Shown one piece after another: positions 60,819-64,000 of a stretch of 64,000 nucleotides of DNA. The notes below the pieces were generated by a model. It was given only the letters and a program-made list of their open reading frames with translations, did no database searches and was not told the DNA's origin. The translations under genes were made by a program, and so were the position numbers. This DNA comes from Chrysogorgia sp. JL179-B06 (taxonomy: Eukaryota; Cnidaria; Anthozoa; Scleralcyonacea; Chrysogorgiidae), in the NCBI GenBank assembly GCA_035772405.1, contig JAYKKM010000379.1:1010001-1074000 (forward strand). Direction: 5' to 3'. The stretch's first letter is position 1. The number at the start of each line of letters is the position of its first letter.

Positions 60819-62457
60819 GTCCAGGAGGAGAAGGGGGGTATCGTCACCCGAGGAGGGAATTTACGGGAGTTAGTGTTTTTGGTCAAGTTTGGTGCGCTGG
60901 TTTCAAAAATCGATGTTATACGGGGAATTAACGCCTTAGCCTCGTTTTCACGAATTTAGCCTCGTTTTGGTGCAAATTGAGAAAACAGCAAAACAGCATT
61001 GTCACTATTTGGTAAATGTGATAAAAGTCACCAATTGCAATAAATTATAGGACACTGAATCCAAATTGAAAATCAGGTGGAAAATTTGTGCATTTTAAAC
61101 CTCGTTTTGGTGCAAAGACTCGTTTTGGTGTTAAATAGCGCCCTCGCAAACTACAACGTTTGGATCTGAGATTCAGCATAAATACTTGTTAAACACTCAA
61201 ACGACGTTCTGAGAGCGCTTATTATCTCATTTGGGTCCAGCTAACGTTACAACTTCGTAATCCATGGCCTGCCAGCCCGATATTTTCAAGATGGCGGCGG
61301 TACCGGCATCTTGAAAAAAAACCAGCAATAAATCAAACGCTTTAGAATAACTATGGTTAGTTTGTCATACCGTTTTTAAAAATTCACTGATGTGTTCGAT
61401 CTCGACATCCATATCATCTTCGAATTCGAATTCATCATATTCAAACTCCTCACTTTCTGTTCATGTCATCTGGATAAGAGACGTCGCTCCAAACCACTTT
61501 CCCATCCATGTCTCTCGGGGCTCTCTAAATTAATTACCAGGTGGTCTGCCTGTCGAAAGAGGAAGGCAACATAATTTGCTCTCATGATGTGGTAACGCAG
61601 GTTGCTTTCACATGGTCATGGAGGCATCAGGCTAAGGTCTACGATTTTATGATCGTTGTTGAATTTCTGCCAGAAGACTTTCCGTCGAGCGTCGTTGACT
61701 GACGTCAGGCGTGGATGGCCATAAAGAGAGCATACAAACCTTTCTAATCCTTGCACTAATTCACTGTTTGGTGCGACTTCGTCACCGAGAGAAGCAAATA
61801 GATTGACAAACGCGTTATTCTTCAGTACCGCTTTCCAGATTATTTTCTTTCCCTTTCTAAAAAAGGAAGAAACATAGTCATTCCCGGAAAAGGCATGCAT
61901 TCCCAATAGTGCTTTTCTCTGCTTCGTGGACGACTCGGAAGATGTTACATCGATTATTTTTCTGCATTTGCCATTGTCAATCAAAATCTGCACATCGAGG
62001 AAGTCGTGTCCCAGAAACAAGGCAATAATGTCGATGTCACCAGAGGGTGACCGTACCATGACAGATTAACCAGGTTGCAGTGGACTTGCACGAACAAACG
62101 CAACGAGTTTGGTGTCAGGATCCTCGTGATCACTCTTCAGCTGATGCGATAGGGCTTTACACCAAAACGAGGTTTAAAATGCCCACATTTTCCACCTGAT
62201 TTTCAATTTGGATTCAGTGTCCTATAATTTATTGCAATTGGTAACTTTTATCACATTTACCATTTAGTAACAATGCTGTTTTGCTGTTTTCTTAATTTGC
62301 ACCAAAACGAGGCTAAATTCGTGAAAACGAGGCTGAAGGCCCCGTTAATTCCCCGTATAACATCGATTTTTGAAATCAGCGCACCAAACTTGACCAAAAA
62401 TACTAACTCCCGTAAATTCCCTCCTCGGGTGACGATACCCCCCTTCTCCTCCTGGAC
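60819..62457. mobile_element. long-TIR DNA transposon carrying a nuclease-like gene remnant
   Basis: About 300-330-base terminal inverted repeats (60819-61125 and 62158-62457) starting GTCCAGGAGGAGAAGG, flanked by TA in (TA)n runs. CCTCGTTTTGGTGCA words repeat within each arm. The left side sits in a short (TA)n after the Crypton; the right side abuts the (TA)n that truncates the reverse transcriptase gene. Confidence 0.9.
61440..62150 (-). pseudogene. PIN/XPG-like nuclease remnant inside the long-TIR element
   Basis: The minus strand shows HEDPDTKL, then after a break VRSPSGDIDIIALFLGH, RKALLGMHAFSGNDYVSSF, RKGKKIIWKAVL and RFVCSLYGHP. The 147-codon frame 62059-61616 ends at a TGA, but the same frame continues with CESNLRYHIMRANYVAFLF and, after a shift, WSDVSYPDD. 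The E-x-D-T, D-x-D and G-N-D-Y boxes followed by a helix-hairpin-helix-like GKGK segment resemble XPG/FEN1-type PIN nucleases; this is inference. Similar HAFTGCD-type domains are widespread in repetitive invertebrate proteins. Confidence 0.6.
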
Positions 62458-62480
62458 TAATATATATATATATATATATA

Positions 62481-64000
62481 TCAGAGAAAACAGAACTCCT
62501 CTGCAGACGGATGCGTTGGAGAGCATTCTTCTCACTTAATCCAAACCTTAATACCAAGAAAGAAGAAACATATGGATTTAATTCAAAAAGATCGCCACCT
62601 CAAATTCCGCAAATGCTTAACTTTGAAAACAGACTAATAAATATGATCAATAACCTTAAGTTCAGAAATATCAACTGCAGATTCCAAAACCAACTATCTT
62701 CAGATGCACGAAACATCAAGAAATCCAACGAACTTCTCGTCCCTGCTGACAAAACCACCAACTTTTACAAAATGGACACCACTTCCTACAACGATCTCCT
62801 ACATAAGAACATTACTAAAACGTACAAGAAAGTCGGTTCTACAGCCATTTCCTTTATTGAAAACGAAACCAAATCTATTGTTGAGCAATTAAACCTCGAT
62901 GACAGAATCAACATCACTGCCAAAAGAGAAGCCTTCATCACCTTGAAAGACCACAAACCCAACTTTGCTAACAGCCCTACCTGCCGACTCATCAATCCCA
63001 CAAAGTCCGAAATTGGTAAAATAAGTAAACAGATCCTCGACAGAATTAACAAGAAAATTACTAACGCCATTAACCTCAACCAATGGAAAAACACAGCCTC
63101 CGTCCTGACCTGGTTCAACAACATCGTAAACAAAAACCAGTACTCCTTCATTGCATTCGACGTGGTTGAATTTTCCCATCAATCTCACTTGACCTTCTGA
63201 ATGCTGCATTAGATTTCGCTTCTAGCTATGACAACATCACGGAAGATGAGAGACAAATCATCATCCACGCCAAAAAATCATGCCTATTTAACTCAGGAGA
63301 ACAATGGTGCAAAAAATCATCATCGAACTTCTTTGATATCACCATGGGCAGCTATGACGGTGCTGAATCTTGTGAACTTGTCGGTTCCTTTCTCCTCCAC
63401 CTCATCATCATGAAACACGGCAATAATTTCGGTCTATATAGAGATGACGGCCTCGGGATTATTAAAGGATCTCCTCGCCAGGTTGAATTAACCAAAAAAG
63501 ACCTGTGCGCCATTTTCAAAGAGCACGGTCTGAAAATTACCATCGAAGCCAACAAGAAATCAGTAGACTTTCTTGATGTGACCCTCAATTTGTCCAGTGG
63601 TAAACATATGCCTTACACCAAACCTAACAACGTACCCTTGTACATCCACAGCAAGTCTAACCACCCACCTATAATTATCAAGAACATCCCAGAATCCATC
63701 AACAAACGTCTCTCTGATATTTCATCTGATGAAGAATCATTTAACCGTGCAACACCCTTGTACCAGAAAGCCCTCGAACATAGTGGGTATAACCACCAAC
63801 TAAAATTTCAACCCCTACCACCACCAAGTGTGCCCACTAGCCAAAACAAGAAACGACATAGAAACGTGACATGGTACAACCCACCATACAGCAAGAACGT
63901 TTCCACCAACATCGGCCAGACGTTCCTCAAAATTCTTGACGAAGAATTTAATGAAAACCACAGTTTTCACAAAATCTTCAACAGGAATACTGTCAAAATC
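62481..64000 (+). pseudogene. reverse transcriptase of a YRDDG-type Penelope-like family (runs off the window)
   Basis: Frame 1 (62481-63172) reads CRRMRWRAFFSLNP, LVPADKTTNFYKM, REAFITLKDHKPNF and CRLINPTKSEIGK, up to FDVVEF, the first catalytic Asp. A one-base deletion at about 63172 shifts the rest into frame 2, open to the edge: FDITMGSYDGAESCELVG, GLYRDDGLGII (catalytic R-D-D box in place of Y-x-D-D), FLDVTLNLSSG, YIHSKSNHPP, WYNPPYSKNV. Relatives usually carry a C-terminal GIY-YIG nuclease, which would lie outside. The 5' part is missing at the (TA)n. The Met at 62511 is not a real start. Confidence 0.85.

Overview
The window is AT-rich, intron-bearing animal DNA, most likely from a cnidarian. 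The evidence is a spliced host gene encoding Ig domains, and a repeat load typical of invertebrate genomes: two Penelope-like families, CR1/Jockey-type LINEs, three Ty3/gypsy elements, a Crypton tyrosine recombinase, many hAT, TA- and TTAA-targeting foldback elements, and very long (TA)n tracts. No bacterial-type operons, rRNA genes or CRISPR arrays were seen. The species cannot be named from the sequence alone.

Host genes. The best gene lies on the minus strand between about 25.36 and 18.82 kb. It has a TATATAAG box, a 5'UTR exon, a signal-peptide exon (23447-23555) and two Ig-domain exons (20833-21117 and 18817-19130, the last with the stop). All coding junctions are phase 1 and the exons sum to exactly 236 codons, predicting a secreted two-Ig protein of 235 residues. 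A diverged segmental duplication places a second promoter, UTR exon and signal-peptide exon at 1.4-2.2 kb; the rest of that paralogue would lie beyond the left edge. A third signal-peptide exon with a phase-1 donor is on the plus strand at 55394-55556. The locus may be a small cluster of secreted or cell-surface proteins; an immune or allorecognition role is only a guess.

Layout. 0-0.5 kb: Penelope-like end around (TA)n. 1-9.6 kb: duplication copy A, invaded by a gypsy fragment, a SINE, a hAT and a TTAA element. 9.6-12.9 kb: tandem repeats, including a 233-bp satellite enclosed by (TA)n. 13-16 kb: LINE. 16.2-18 kb: short TIR element with DNA polymerase B and zinc-finger remnants. 18.8-28.6 kb: Ig gene and duplication copy B. 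28.6-34.9 kb: MITEs and degenerate repeats. 35-40 kb: gypsy element with one recognisable LTR. 40-48.3 kb: nested hAT and other TIR elements plus a Penelope promoter/ribozyme piece. 48.9-52.7 kb: decayed gypsy. 54-58.2 kb: TTAA foldback, third signal-peptide exon, (TA)n tracts and Penelope copies, one broken by inversion. 58.5-60.7 kb: Crypton recombinase. 60.8-62.5 kb: long-TIR element with a nuclease-like gene remnant. 62.5-64 kb: reverse transcriptase of a second Penelope-like family, running off the right edge.

Nearly all element genes carry frameshifts or stops, so most copies look dead. Recurrent themes are Penelope-like ends lying in (TA)n, hammerhead-like ribozyme cores next to TATA boxes, and foldback elements with clean target-site duplications, several of which can be dated against an empty site in the paralogous copy.
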